64,000 nucleotides of DNA, from contig CAYMYN010000018.1 in the NCBI GenBank assembly GCA_964394665.1, positions 1 through 64,000 on the forward strand. The letters run 5' to 3'. The DNA is from CAYMYN01 sp964394665 (GTDB lineage Bacteria; Planctomycetota; UBA1135; GCA-002686595). Positions 51,411 to 60,185 of the stretch are shown one piece after another; position 1 is the stretch's first letter; every line of letters starts with the position of its first letter. Position numbers and translations under genes: made by a program. The notes under the pieces were generated by a model that was given only the letters and a program-made list of their open reading frames with translations, did no database searches and had not been told where the DNA came from.

Positions 51411-53528
51411 TCAGCGGGTCGAGATGCGGGAGAAGTCGGCGACGCGCAGGAAGACGCGCGAGACGCCCAGGAGCAGGCCGATGCGGCGGGCGCGCAGGAC
51501 CGGGTCGGGGTCCTCGACCAGGACGTGCTCGAAGAGGGCGGCGACCGGGGCTTCGAGCTCGAGTGCGCGCTCGAGCGCGGCGCGGTAGTCGAGCGCTTCG
51601 TCGGCGGCCGCCACCGCGCCCTCCACGCGCGTCAGGGCGTCGAACAGGGTCTGTTCGACGGGCGTCGCGAGGTCGGCGCGGGTGGGCATGGGCGCCTGCT
51701 TGTCGCGCGTGATGTTCAGCACGCGCTTGAAGGTGCCCAGGATGGGCGCGAAGCGTTCGTCGCCGACGAAGCTGCGCAGGGCCGCGAGCTTGGCCTCGAT
51801 GCGCACCGGATCGGGCGCGCTGACGCACAGCACGGCCTCGACCACGTCGGCCGAGAGCCCGGAGGCGACCGCCGCGGCCTGCTGGCGCGCGAGCACGAAC
51901 TGGGCGAGCTGCTGGGCCAAGCTCTCGCGCTCGCGCAGCCCGTGGGCCGCCTCGCCGCGTTCCTTCGTCCAGGCCGCGAAGCCCTCGCGGTTGGCCAGGG
52001 CGCGCGCGTGGAAGTGCACGGCGGCGCGGCCGAAGAGCTCGGCGAGGTCCACCCGCAACCCACGCTCGACCAGGATGTTCACCAGGCCCAGGGCCGCACG
52101 CCGCAGACCCTGCGGATCGCCGCCGCCCTTGGGCACCAGGCCGATGCCGAAGCAGCCCACCAGGGTGTCGATGCGTTCGGCGAGCGCGAGGGCCGCGCCC
52201 TCGGCGCTCGAGGGCAGGGCATCGCCGGCGAAGCGCGGCAGGTAGTGCTCCTCGATCGCGAGCGAGACGCGCTCGGGCTCGCCGCCGTGTTGGGCGTAGA
52301 GCCGGCCCATGTGGCCCTGCAGCTCGGGGAACTCGCCGACCATCGCCGTGGCGAGGTCGCTCTTCGCCAGACGCCCGGCGCGCAGCACGAGGTCCGGGTC
52401 GGCGCCGACCGCCGAGGCGAGCTCCGCGCCCAGCTCGGCGGTCCGGTGCGCCTTCTCGAGCATCGTGCCCAGGCCCCGGATCCACTGCATCTTCGCCAAC
52501 TGGCCGTCGTGCGCCGCGAGCGGCTGCTTCTTGTCCTCGGCGAAGAAGAACCGCGCGTCGTCGAAGCGCGCGCGCAGGACCCGCGCGTTGCCCTCGGCGA
52601 CCAGCCGTTCGTCGGCCCAGGGGTTGTTCGAGATCAGCGCGAAGCGGTTGGTGAGCCGGCCGCCCTGGTAGAGCGGGAAGTAGCGTTGGTGCACGCGCAT
52701 GGACTCGACCAGGAGGCGCGGCGGGAGCGCGAGCAGCTCGGGGTCGAAGGTTGCCAGCACGGGCACCGGCCACTCGACGAGGTGGGTGACCTCCTCGAGC
52801 AGGGCCTCCTCGGCGATGGGATCCGCGCCCTGGGCCTGGGCGAGCTCACCCAACAGACCGCGGATACGTTCCTTGCGCACCTCGAGGTCGGGCTCGACCT
52901 GGCGCGCGCGTAGGCCGGCGAGCCACTCGCGCGAATCGCGGAACTCGAACTCCGTGTCCTGCGCGAGGCGGTGCCCCAGGGTCCGGTTGCCGAGCGCGAG
53001 CCCGGCGGCGCGGCCGACGATCGGCTCGCCGGCGTACAGCGCGTTGACCCGGTGCAGGGGGCGGCCGAAACGCACGCCGCCGCGGCCCCACTCCATCGAC
53101 CGCGCGAAGGGCACGGCGCGCACCAGGGCGTCGAGGCCGCCCGCGAGCAACGCCACGGTGCGCTCGCCGCCTTCCTGCACGCGCACCGCGACGACCTCGC
53201 CCTTGGGCGTCGCGACGCGTTCGAGGGCCGAGGGCTCGAGCCCGCGGCCGCGCGCGAAGCCGATGCCGGCCGGGGTGGGGCGGCCCTGGGCGTCGAAGGC
53301 GCGTTCGGCCGGGGGGCCCGTGACCAGGCGCTCGGAGAGCGGCCGGGACTCGGCCACGTCCTCGAGCACGATCGCCAGTCGGCGCGGCGTGGCGTAGCGG
53401 CGCGTCGCGCCGCCCACCAGGCCGGCGAGCAGCTCGACCAGGCCCTTCTCGAGCCCCTCGAGGGCCGGGAGCACGGCCTCGGCGGGCAGTTCCTCGCACA
53501 CGAGCTCGACGAAGACCTCGCTGCTCAT
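51411..53528 (-). CDS. glyS: glycyl-tRNA synthetase beta subunit
   Basis: A 705-residue protein matching the bacterial alpha2beta2 enzyme. Markers: FVELVCEELPAEAVLPALE at the start, YATPRRLAI, the MEWGRGGVRFGRPLH core motif, ALISNN, VLRARFDDARFFFAEDKK, ERIDTLVGCFGIGLVPKGGGDPQGLRR (HD-like region) and a C-terminal anticodon-binding DALR-type domain. The beta subunit supplies tRNA recognition and is essential for charging. ATG 53528 overlaps the glyQ stop by 4 nt, so equal synthesis is expected. Confidence 0.96.
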   Translation of the reverse strand: MSSEVFVELVCEELPAEAVLPALEGLEKGLVELLAGLVGGATRRYATPRRLAIVLEDVAESRPLSERLVTGPPAERAFDAQGRPTPAGIGFARGRGLEPSALERVATPKGEVVAVRVQEGGERTVALLAGGLDALVRAVPFARSMEWGRGGVRFGRPLHRVNALYAGEPIVGRAAGLALGNRTLGHRLAQDTEFEFRDSREWLAGLRARQVEPDLEVRKERIRGLLGELAQAQGADPIAEEALLEEVTHLVEWPVPVLATFDPELLALPPRLLVESMRVHQRYFPLYQGGRLTNRFALISNNPWADERLVAEGNARVLRARFDDARFFFAEDKKQPLAAHDGQLAKMQWIRGLGTMLEKAHRTAELGAELASAVGADPDLVLRAGRLAKSDLATAMVGEFPELQGHMGRLYAQHGGEPERVSLAIEEHYLPRFAGDALPSSAEGAALALAERIDTLVGCFGIGLVPKGGGDPQGLRRAALGLVNILVERGLRVDLAELFGRAAVHFHARALANREGFAAWTKERGEAAHGLRERESLAQQLAQFVLARQQAAAVASGLSADVVEAVLCVSAPDPVRIEAKLAALRSFVGDERFAPILGTFKRVLNITRDKQAPMPTRADLATPVEQTLFDALTRVEGAVAAADEALDYRAALERALELEAPVAALFEHVLVEDPDPVLRARRIGLLLGVSRVFLRVADFSRISTR

Positions 53529-54388
53529 CGGGCGGCCTCGCTCGCGCCGGTGCGCGCGCCGTTCCAGACCTCGGCGCAGCGGCAGGCGGCCTCGCGGATG
53601 CGGCGGATGTACTGCGCGCGCTCGGCGACCGAGATCGCGCCCCGCGCGTCGAGCAGGTTGAAGGCGTGGCTGGTCTGGATGGCGTGGTCGTAGGCCGGCA
53701 GGGCCAGCCCCAGGTCGCACAGGCGCACGCACTCGTCGAAGTGCCGCTGGAAGAGCGTGAAGAGCGTTTCGACGTCGCTGGCCTCGAAGTTGTAGCGCGA
53801 CTGCTGCACCTCGTTCTCGAGGAACACGTCGCCGTAGGAGACGCCCGGGGCCCAGGACAGGTCGTACACGCGGTCGACCCCTTGCAGGTACATGGCCAGG
53901 CGCTCGAGGCCGTAGGTCAGCTCGACCGAGATCGGCATGCACTCGATCCCGCCCACCTGCTGGAAGTAGGTGTATTGGGTGACCTCCATGCCGTCCATCC
54001 AGACTTCCCAGCCCAGGCCCCAGGCGCCCAGGGTCGGGCTCTCCCAGTCGTCCTTGACGAAGCGCACGTCGTGCGCGCGTTGGGAGAGGCCGAGCGCCTC
54101 GAGGCTGCCGAGGTAGAGCTCCTGCGAGTCGGCGGGCGAGGGCTTGAGGATCACCTGGTACTGGTAGTAGTGACCCAGGCGATTGGGGTTCTCGCCGTAG
54201 CGCGCGTCGCCCGGCCGGCGGCAGGGCTGCACGTAGGCGCAGCGCCAGTCGTTCGGGCCCAACGCGCGCAGGAAGGTCGCTGGGTGGAACGTGCCGGCGC
54301 CCATGAAGGCGTCGTGGGGCTGCAGGAGCAGGCAGCCGCGCTCGCTCCAGTAACGGTCGAGGGCGAGGATCAGGTCCTGGAAGTGCAT
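53525..54388 (-). CDS. glyQ: glycyl-tRNA synthetase alpha subunit
   Basis: A 287-residue class II catalytic subunit: FQDLILALDRYWSERGCLL at the start, MGAGTFHPATFLRALGP, AYVQPCRRPGDARYGENPNR (motif 2 region), YQYQVILKPSP, WEVWMDGMEVTQYTYFQQ and motif 3 ELTYGLERLAMYLQG. It activates glycine and forms the alpha2beta2 enzyme with GlyS. The gene leads a two-gene operon; a perfect inverted repeat abuts its start codon. Confidence 0.97.
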   Translation of the reverse strand: MHFQDLILALDRYWSERGCLLLQPHDAFMGAGTFHPATFLRALGPNDWRCAYVQPCRRPGDARYGENPNRLGHYYQYQVILKPSPADSQELYLGSLEALGLSQRAHDVRFVKDDWESPTLGAWGLGWEVWMDGMEVTQYTYFQQVGGIECMPISVELTYGLERLAMYLQGVDRVYDLSWAPGVSYGDVFLENEVQQSRYNFEASDVETLFTLFQRHFDECVRLCDLGLALPAYDHAIQTSHAFNLLDARGAISVAERAQYIRRIREAACRCAEVWNGARTGASEAAR

Positions 54389-54437
54389 CGTCGGAGTCCG
54401 CGGGAGTCGCAGGGGGCGCGGATTGTCCTCTCCGACG
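54389..54437 (-). promoter_or_regulatory. inverted repeat abutting the glyQ start codon
   Basis: On the minus strand CGTCGGAG (complement of 54430-54437) and CTCCGACG (complement of 54389-54396) form a perfect 8-bp pair enclosing 33 nt; its 3' arm touches the glyQ ATG. Folding would occlude the ribosome-binding region, so a translational control element is possible. No T-box consensus is visible. Confidence 0.4.
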
Positions 54438-54513
54438 TGGCCCGGACCAACCCCGGAGCCCGGGCGGAGCGCGGGTTTTGGGTCCGCGTTCGGCTCCGGC
54501 CGAGCACCGCGGG

Positions 54514-54822
54514 TCAGGGCGCGAGCGGCCGCGCCTTGTACGCGCCGGCGCCGGTGACGGCCTCCACCAAGCTCTCGGCGCGGGTCGCCTCGTCGCAGGT
54601 CACCCGGGCCCGCAGGCTCGTGTGGTCGACCTCGGCCGAGCGTACCCCAGGCACCTGGGCCAGGGCGGCGCGCACGTTGCTCGCGCAGCCCTCGCAGTCC
54701 AGGCCCTCGAGCTCGAGCACCACCACGCGTGCCGGTTCGGGCACGAACTCCGGGTTGCAGGCCGGGGCGAGGGCCAGGGCGAGGGCCAACAAGAAGGCGA
54801 GCGTTGCGTTGCGCTGGGGCAT
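54514..54822 (-). CDS. exported heavy-metal-associated (HMA) domain protein
   Basis: A 102-residue protein with a hydrophobic N-terminus ending APAC (Cys22; weak lipobox) followed by one HMA domain. GLDCEGC (40-46; Cys43, Cys46) is the metal-binding GMxCxxC motif with Leu for Met; the RAALAQVPGV helix and strand pattern are normal. Such MerP/CopZ-like proteins bind Cu, Zn or Hg. Being exported, it may buffer metal or hand it to an envelope protein. It lies 47 nt after the YeeE/YedE genes on the same strand. Confidence 0.75.
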   Translation of the reverse strand: MPQRNATLAFLLALALALAPACNPEFVPEPARVVVLELEGLDCEGCASNVRAALAQVPGVRSAEVDHTSLRARVTCDEATRAESLVEAVTGAGAYKARPLAP

Positions 54823-54869
54823 GGGAACCTGGGGGGATGGGGCTCGGGATCGGGCCGCCCGTCGTCGGC

Positions 54870-55457
54870 TCAAGGCTGCCCGGGGACGGCCGCGGCGCGT
54901 CGGCGTTCGTGGCGCTCGAGGGCACCGAAGCCCACGAGCGCCAGCACGGCCAGGAGGCCCAGGAACCAGAAGGGCGAGGCCCCGGTGGCCGTGACCCAGG
55001 TCATCTTGCCCAGGTCGGCCAGCGGATGCACGTTGGCCACGACCCAGGCGTGGGTCTCGGCGTAGAGCCCGGCTCCGACGAGCATCCCGAAGAGCCCCGC
55101 CAAGGCGTCCCGCGAGCCGTCGCCCAGGGCGGCCACGCCGGTCCCCGGGCAGTAGCCCAGGGTCGCCATGCCCGCGCCGAAGATCACGCCGCCCACGGCG
55201 TTGGCGACCAGGTAGGCCGCCTTGACGTGCAGGCCCGCGATCCAGCCGAGCTGCAACATGGCATAGATGCCGACGCCGCTCACGATCACGGCGCTCAGCA
55301 TGACCTTGAGCACGGTGAAGTCGCGCAGCAGGAACTGCCCCAGGATCGTGTCCGCGCGGGTCACGTGGGCCTTCTGCAGCAGGAACCCGAACACGAGTCC
55401 GGTCAGAGCGCCCAGCAGGAGCACCTGGGGCGAAGCGAACAGCGGTGCATCGAACAT
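54870..55457 (-). CDS. YeeE/YedE-family transporter, C-terminal half
   Basis: A 195-residue membrane protein with about five helices. ATLGYCPGTGVAALGDGSRDAL (starting near 98, Cys103) is the conserved pore motif of the second half of YeeE/TsuA-type thiosulfate or sulfur-compound transporters. Family knowledge: TsuA uses conserved Cys residues to relay thiosulfate. Full-length members carry both halves in one chain; here they are two genes 8 nt apart. Confidence 0.85.
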   Translation of the reverse strand: MFDAPLFASPQVLLLGALTGLVFGFLLQKAHVTRADTILGQFLLRDFTVLKVMLSAVIVSGVGIYAMLQLGWIAGLHVKAAYLVANAVGGVIFGAGMATLGYCPGTGVAALGDGSRDALAGLFGMLVGAGLYAETHAWVVANVHPLADLGKMTWVTATGASPFWFLGLLAVLALVGFGALERHERRRAAAVPGQP

Positions 55458-55465
55458 GGTGTTCC

Positions 55466-56014
55466 TCACGCTCCCTTGCGGGTCTGGGGGTGGGGGCCGT
55501 AGATCAGCCTCGCGGTCGCGATGCCGGCGGCGAACAGGCAGGCGATGAAGGTCCAGGAGGACACCGCGAGCTGCAGGCCGCCGGAGATGCCGTGGCCCGA
55601 GGTGCAGCCATCGGCCATGCGCGCGCCGTAGAGCAACAACACGCCGCCCAAGAAGGCGCCCACGTTCCGCCGGCCGCGGGCAGGGCCGAAGCGCGCGCTC
55701 CAGATCGAGGGCACGTACTCGCGCCGCGTCGATCCCGCCAGCCGCGCGGCCAAGAAGGCTCCCAGCGGCAGCATCAGGACCAGCGCGACCTGCCAGTCGA
55801 CGAGCGGGCGGCCGACGACGTGTTGGGCGAGGTAGCCGTTCGCGCGCACGTGGCTCTCGCTGACCAGACCCTCGAGGGCACCGATGACGCGCACGAAGCT
55901 CGTCGAGGTGCCCAGCGCCTGGCCCATGGTCAGGAAGGTGATCCAGGAGAGCACGCCGATGCCGGCGCCCACGACGTAGGGAGACCAACGCGGACTTCGG
56001 AGTGGGTTCGACAT
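55466..56014 (-). CDS. YeeE/YedE-family transporter, N-terminal half
   Basis: A 182-residue membrane protein with about four helices and the partner motif ADGCTSGHGISGGLQLA (134-150, Cys137), the first-half counterpart of the GYCPGTG motif. It should pair with the following gene to form one sulfur-compound uptake channel. Sulfur transport fits the cysteine-oxidation genes elsewhere in the window only loosely; no sulfurtransferase (TusA-like) gene is adjacent. Confidence 0.85.
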   Translation of the reverse strand: MSNPLRSPRWSPYVVGAGIGVLSWITFLTMGQALGTSTSFVRVIGALEGLVSESHVRANGYLAQHVVGRPLVDWQVALVLMLPLGAFLAARLAGSTRREYVPSIWSARFGPARGRRNVGAFLGGVLLLYGARMADGCTSGHGISGGLQLAVSSWTFIACLFAAGIATARLIYGPHPQTRKGA

Positions 56015-56207
56015 GGGGATCGACTCGGAGCGTTGCGAGGTGCGGCCGAACGGCCCCGCGGGCGCGCGGCCGTGGAGAGCCCATGGTTCGGGATGCGCGG
56101 GGTCCCCGCCGATACGGCCGCGGCCGTAGGGCTCCCACACAACGGACGTAGGAATCCGCCCGCGATTCGCCCCTGCGGGGCTCCGGCGCGGCGCCCGCGC
56201 CTCTCCG

Positions 56208-56837
56208 TCAGCGGCCGAGGTCGGCGAAGAGCTGCGCCAGGGCGCGGTCTCCGGCGTGGAAGAAACAATCGCCGTCGCCGAGCAACACCGCGCGCACGTC
56301 GAGCTCGCGCAGCGGGAGCAAGGATTCGATCGCGGCCCCGCGGTCGCTGAGCTTCTCGTCCGGCAGCAGCCGCAGCGCCCCGGAGAGGTGGCAGCGCACG
56401 AGGTCGCCGAAGACCAGGGCGCGGGCGGCCACGAGGTAGAAGGCGGCTTCGTAGGCCGACTTGCCGCCGCGCAGGGCGAAGACCCGCAGCTCGTCCGCCA
56501 GGCCCCCGGGAAGGTCCGCGCCGTCCGTGTACCAGTGGTCGACCTGCGCCGCGTCGCGGCCGAAGCGCGGGCGCTCCTCCGCCGGCGCCAACACACGCGC
56601 CCCCAGGGTGGCGCGCAGGGCCGGGGCCGCGCGCAGGTGGTCGAAGTTCGTCAGCAGGATCCAGCTCGCGCCGCCCTCCCGCCGCAGGGCCTCGACCTCG
56701 GGCGCATCGAGCTCCAAGGGGTCGATCAACGCGTTGCCCGTGGGGCGCACCCACAGGAAGCCGTTGAAGTCGATGCCGCGTTCGGGCTGGGGCCGGCTCC
56801 AGTAGGCGAGGCCCGGCAGGCTGGTCTTCTTGAGCAT
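56208..56837 (-). CDS. metallo-beta-lactamase-fold-like protein
   Basis: A 209-residue cytosolic protein resembling the MBL fold. Strand patterns and TNFDHLRAA (63-71), HWYTDG, VFGDLV and GDGDCFF near the C-terminus occupy the places of metal-binding motifs, but the canonical HxHxDH is reduced to TNFDH, so the usual dinuclear site is incomplete. A non-hydrolytic or altered-metal member is likely. TAGGAT (complement of 56844-56849) lies 6 nt before the ATG, suggesting a leaderless transcript. Confidence 0.65.
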   Translation of the reverse strand: MLKKTSLPGLAYWSRPQPERGIDFNGFLWVRPTGNALIDPLELDAPEVEALRREGGASWILLTNFDHLRAAPALRATLGARVLAPAEERPRFGRDAAQVDHWYTDGADLPGGLADELRVFALRGGKSAYEAAFYLVAARALVFGDLVRCHLSGALRLLPDEKLSDRGAAIESLLPLRELDVRAVLLGDGDCFFHAGDRALAQLFADLGR

Positions 56838-56843
56838 CGCGCC

Positions 56844-56849
56844 ATCCTA
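56844..56849 (-). promoter_or_regulatory. -10 element for a leaderless transcript
   Basis: TAGGAT on the minus strand followed by GGCGCG and the ATG of the MBL-fold gene. No good -35 is seen. Confidence 0.45.
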
Positions 56850-56862
56850 CCCAGCCGGCGCC

Positions 56863-56891
56863 TTCCGACGGTCGAGCGGCGGGCGTACCCT
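56863..56891 (+). promoter_or_regulatory. sigma70-type promoter of the GT-C membrane protein
   Basis: TTCCGA (56863-56868), a 17-nt spacer and TACCCT (56886-56891), then about 28 nt to the ATG at 56920. The -35 is a partial match. Confidence 0.45.
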
Positions 56892-56919
56892 GGCGCCCTG
56901 CGGCGCCCGCGCACCCCCG

Positions 56920-59190
56920 ATGGAACGAGAACCCACCGCAGCGCGAGCCTCGCGCGGGAAACCGCCGCGCGCGGCCGACCCGCCCGGTGGGCGGCCGCGC
57001 GCGCGCGATCTGGCGCCGATCCTGCTGGTCGCCGCGGCCCTCGCCATCTGGACCTGGGTCCGCATCGACGGCTACGCCCTGGCCGACTCGATCGAGTACC
57101 TCGAACATGCCCAGGCCCTGGTGCGCGGGGAACGGGTGCTCGACTCGAGCGACATCCGCGGCATCGGCTTCGCGCTCGTGCTCGCGCCCCCCTTCCTGAT
57201 CGCGGAGTGGCTGGGCCTCGAGGACCTGCGCTGGATCCTGCCCTTCGCGCGCCTGGCGCAGCTCGCCTTCACCCTGCTGCTCGTCGTCACGGTGGCGCGC
57301 ATCGGTGGCGTCCTCGCCGGCCGCGGCGGGGGGCTGGCGGCGGGTTGGATCGCCGCGACGAGCCCCGTGCTGGTGAGTTTCTCGGTCGAGCCGGTGGCGG
57401 ACGTGCTCGCGACCCTGCTCGTCGCCCGGGCGCTGCTGTGCGCCCTCGAGCCGGGCGGGGCGCGGCGCAATCTGGCCCAGGGCCTGTGGTCGGGCGCGGC
57501 CCTGCTCGTCGCCTTCAAGTCCCTGCTCGTCGTCGGGCCGTTGGCCGCGCTGGTCCTCGTGCGGGACCTGCGACGGCGTCGACGCGCGGCCCTGGCCCTG
57601 GTGCTGGGGCTCGCCCTGGGCGTGTTGGTGCAGGTCGCGCTCGATCGCCTGCGCTACGGCGAGTGGGGGCGCAGCCTGGCCTTCTACCTGGGCTCCAACG
57701 GCTACCTGATCGGCGCGCGCCTCGCGGGCGAGCTGGGATTCGTGGAGCTGGCGCGGCGCCTGTACGAGCTGGGCGTGGAGGTCCATACCGGGGAGGCGCA
57801 CTCGGCCTCCGCGGCCGTGATGGGGGACGTGCGCCAGCGTTCGCCGGTGGCCTTCTACCTCTACGAAGCCACGCGCTTCGTCGGCCTGCCGGGGCTGGTG
57901 CTGCTGTTCGTCGGCACGTTGACGGCCCTCGCGCGCCCGAGCTGGTCGCGCCTCCAACCGCTGCTGCTGGTGGTGCTGGCCGCGGTGCTCACGACCTACA
58001 AGGGCAGCAAGGACTTCCGTCTGTGGTTGCCGCTGCTGCCGGCGGTGGCGGCCCTGTGCGCGCTCGGCTTCCGGGCCTGCGCCGGGCCCGCGGGGCCGCG
58101 TGCTGCGCGCTGGCGTTGGGTCGTGGCGGCCGCGTTCGTGTGGGCCAACGGATTCGCGGCGCTGGCGCGGCTCGCGCCCGGCCCGCCCCAGCGCCACGCG
58201 GGATACTGGGCGGCGCTCGAGCACGTGCAGCGCGCGGCCGAGCGCGAGGGTCGGCCCCTGCGCGTGGGCTCGGCCTGGCACTGGGCCGTGTTCCTGCGCG
58301 AGGGGCCGCCGCTCGAGCTGGTCAAGCTCCCGCACCATCTCGAGGCCTGGGAACACTACGACGCGCCGCGCCGCGCGCGGGATCTCGAGGTGCTCGACAC
58401 CCTCGATCGGTTCGTCACGCACCTCGCGGTGCTGAGCGAACGGCCGACCCTGCTGGCGGCCTTCGGCGAGCGCTTCGAGGTCGAGGCGCTCTTCTTCGAT
58501 CCCCTGCGCTACCGCGACCTGGGGCCGATCCTGGTGTTCGCGCGCCGCGCTCCGGGGGCGGCGCCGGCCTCCGAGCGCGTGCTCTTCGAACGGGTCGCCG
58601 ACGCGGACCCCGCGCTGCTCTCGGCCCGCCCGGGCGCGGGGACGGCCTGGGACTTCCTCGAGCCGGGCGCGCCGGGGCGCCTGCGCCTGGTGGGCTTCGA
58701 GGTCGAGACCTTGCCGGGCGGGCACTCCTGGTTGACGTTGACCTGGTGGGTCGCCGGGGCGCTCGCCGACGACGTGCTCGTGCTGACGCGCATCGAGACC
58801 GATCCGCCGGGTGCCGTCGAGGAGCAACTGCACACGCCGCTGTGGGGCATGGCGCCGAGCTCCGCCTGGCCGGCGGGCACGCTCCTGCGCGAGGGGCGGC
58901 CGCTCGTCGCCGCGGCGCGCCCCTTCGATCCCGCGACGCCCTGGACGCCGCTCGGCGGGCCGGGCGCGGGCCCGGACCTCTCGGCCGAGCTGCTGCTCGC
59001 CGTCTTCGCGCCCCCGACGCCGGGCACGGGCTCGCCCAAGGTCTACGCGCCGGCCCGCGCCGGCGCCGAGCAGCCGCTCGACCCGAGCGATCCGCAGGAC
59101 GCCGCGGCGCTCGACGAGCGCGGGCGCCTGCGGGCCGGACGTTTTTCCTTGATCCGGCTCGGACCGGCGGGCGAAGGTTCCGCTCCCTGA
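56920..59190 (+). CDS. GT-C fold (GT39-like) membrane glycosyltransferase
   Basis: A 756-residue polytopic protein. After an Arg/Pro-rich N-terminus and first helix (ILLVAAALAIWTWV) comes IDGYALADSIEYLEHAQALVRG, with the acidic residue Asp56 in the first external loop as in other GT-C enzymes, and KDFRLWLPLLPAVAAL in the last helices. The final 300 residues are soluble and beta-rich, perhaps carbohydrate-binding. It shares general design with the 3671-5308 protein. A lipid-linked sugar donor is expected; the acceptor is unknown. Confidence 0.75.
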   Translation: MEREPTAARASRGKPPRAADPPGGRPRARDLAPILLVAAALAIWTWVRIDGYALADSIEYLEHAQALVRGERVLDSSDIRGIGFALVLAPPFLIAEWLGLEDLRWILPFARLAQLAFTLLLVVTVARIGGVLAGRGGGLAAGWIAATSPVLVSFSVEPVADVLATLLVARALLCALEPGGARRNLAQGLWSGAALLVAFKSLLVVGPLAALVLVRDLRRRRRAALALVLGLALGVLVQVALDRLRYGEWGRSLAFYLGSNGYLIGARLAGELGFVELARRLYELGVEVHTGEAHSASAAVMGDVRQRSPVAFYLYEATRFVGLPGLVLLFVGTLTALARPSWSRLQPLLLVVLAAVLTTYKGSKDFRLWLPLLPAVAALCALGFRACAGPAGPRAARWRWVVAAAFVWANGFAALARLAPGPPQRHAGYWAALEHVQRAAEREGRPLRVGSAWHWAVFLREGPPLELVKLPHHLEAWEHYDAPRRARDLEVLDTLDRFVTHLAVLSERPTLLAAFGERFEVEALFFDPLRYRDLGPILVFARRAPGAAPASERVLFERVADADPALLSARPGAGTAWDFLEPGAPGRLRLVGFEVETLPGGHSWLTLTWWVAGALADDVLVLTRIETDPPGAVEEQLHTPLWGMAPSSAWPAGTLLREGRPLVAAARPFDPATPWTPLGGPGAGPDLSAELLLAVFAPPTPGTGSPKVYAPARAGAEQPLDPSDPQDAAALDERGRLRAGRFSLIRLGPAGEGSAP

Positions 59191-59219
59191 CCCCGCACGC
59201 CTCCCACCTGGATCGACCG

Positions 59220-60065
59220 ATGAAACGCACCCTCGCGCCCCTCGCCCTGCTGTCCCTGTGCGCCGTCGCGGGGGCCTGGATCACCCGGACCCAGGACACG
59301 GACGGGACGCGCCGCATCGTGGTCGGCTACACCGACACGCCGCAGTTGCCCGGCTCGAAGTGGCGCGTGCACGACCCCGACCGCCCGCGGCCGTCCGTGG
59401 TGCTGCCGGGGACGTGGGGGACGCAGGACCGCCCGGGCGAGCCGCCCTCCGACGCGTTGGTGTTGTTCGACGGGACCTCGCTCGCGAGCTGGCAGGCCGC
59501 CGGCAAGCCCGGCGAGAAGGCCGGTTGGGAGCTGCGCGAGGGTGCCATGGTGGTCAACGGCACGGGCTCGATCGAGACGCGCATGCAGTTCGGCGACGTG
59601 CAACTGCACCTGGAGTGGCGCACGCCCGCCGAGCGTCAGGGCGACTCCCAGGCGCGCGGCAACAGCGGCGTGTTCCTGATGGGGCGCTACGAGGTCCAGA
59701 TCCTCGACTCCTTCGAGAACCTCACCTACGCCGACGGTCAGGCGGCGGCCCTCTACGGCCAGCTCCCGCCGCTGGTCAACGTCTGCCGCGCGCCGGGGGA
59801 GTGGCAGAGCTACGACATCGTGTTCAGCGCGCCGCGCTTCGAGGAGGGCGAACTCGTGCGCCCCGCGCGGGTGACCGTGTTCCACAACGGCGTGCTCGTG
59901 CACTACGACCGCGCCTTCCTCGGCGCCACCACCCACCGCGCCGTGGCGCGCTACGCCGAGCACGGGCCGGTGGGCCCGATCCAGTTGCAGGACCACGGCG
60001 CGCCGGTCGAGTTCCGCAACATCTGGGTGCGTCCCTTCGAGCACCCCTCCTGGCGCGGCGAGTGA
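59220..60065 (+). CDS. secreted DUF1080 (3-keto-disaccharide hydrolase) protein
   Basis: A 281-residue protein with a signal peptide (LAPLALLSLCAVAGAW). The DUF1080/PF06439 concanavalin-like domain begins with LVLFDGTSLASWQ and shows GNSGVFLMGRYEVQILDSF, NVCRAPGEWQSYDIVF and the terminal GAPVEFRNIWVRP. Family members are numerous in Planctomycetota and include enzymes that cleave 3-keto-glycosides produced by Gfo/Idh-type oxidoreductases, which are present elsewhere in this window. Immediate neighbours give no pathway. Confidence 0.9.
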   Translation: MKRTLAPLALLSLCAVAGAWITRTQDTDGTRRIVVGYTDTPQLPGSKWRVHDPDRPRPSVVLPGTWGTQDRPGEPPSDALVLFDGTSLASWQAAGKPGEKAGWELREGAMVVNGTGSIETRMQFGDVQLHLEWRTPAERQGDSQARGNSGVFLMGRYEVQILDSFENLTYADGQAAALYGQLPPLVNVCRAPGEWQSYDIVFSAPRFEEGELVRPARVTVFHNGVLVHYDRAFLGATTHRAVARYAEHGPVGPIQLQDHGAPVEFRNIWVRPFEHPSWRGE

Positions 60066-60185
60066 GCTGCCTGGGAGCGATCGCACCTACGGCTGCTCAC
60101 CTGCCCCTCCCACGGGCGCCCGAGGCGACCGTCCTGCGGAGCTGGCAGCCCGTCCACGTCTCGGACGGACGCGCACCCGGGTGCT

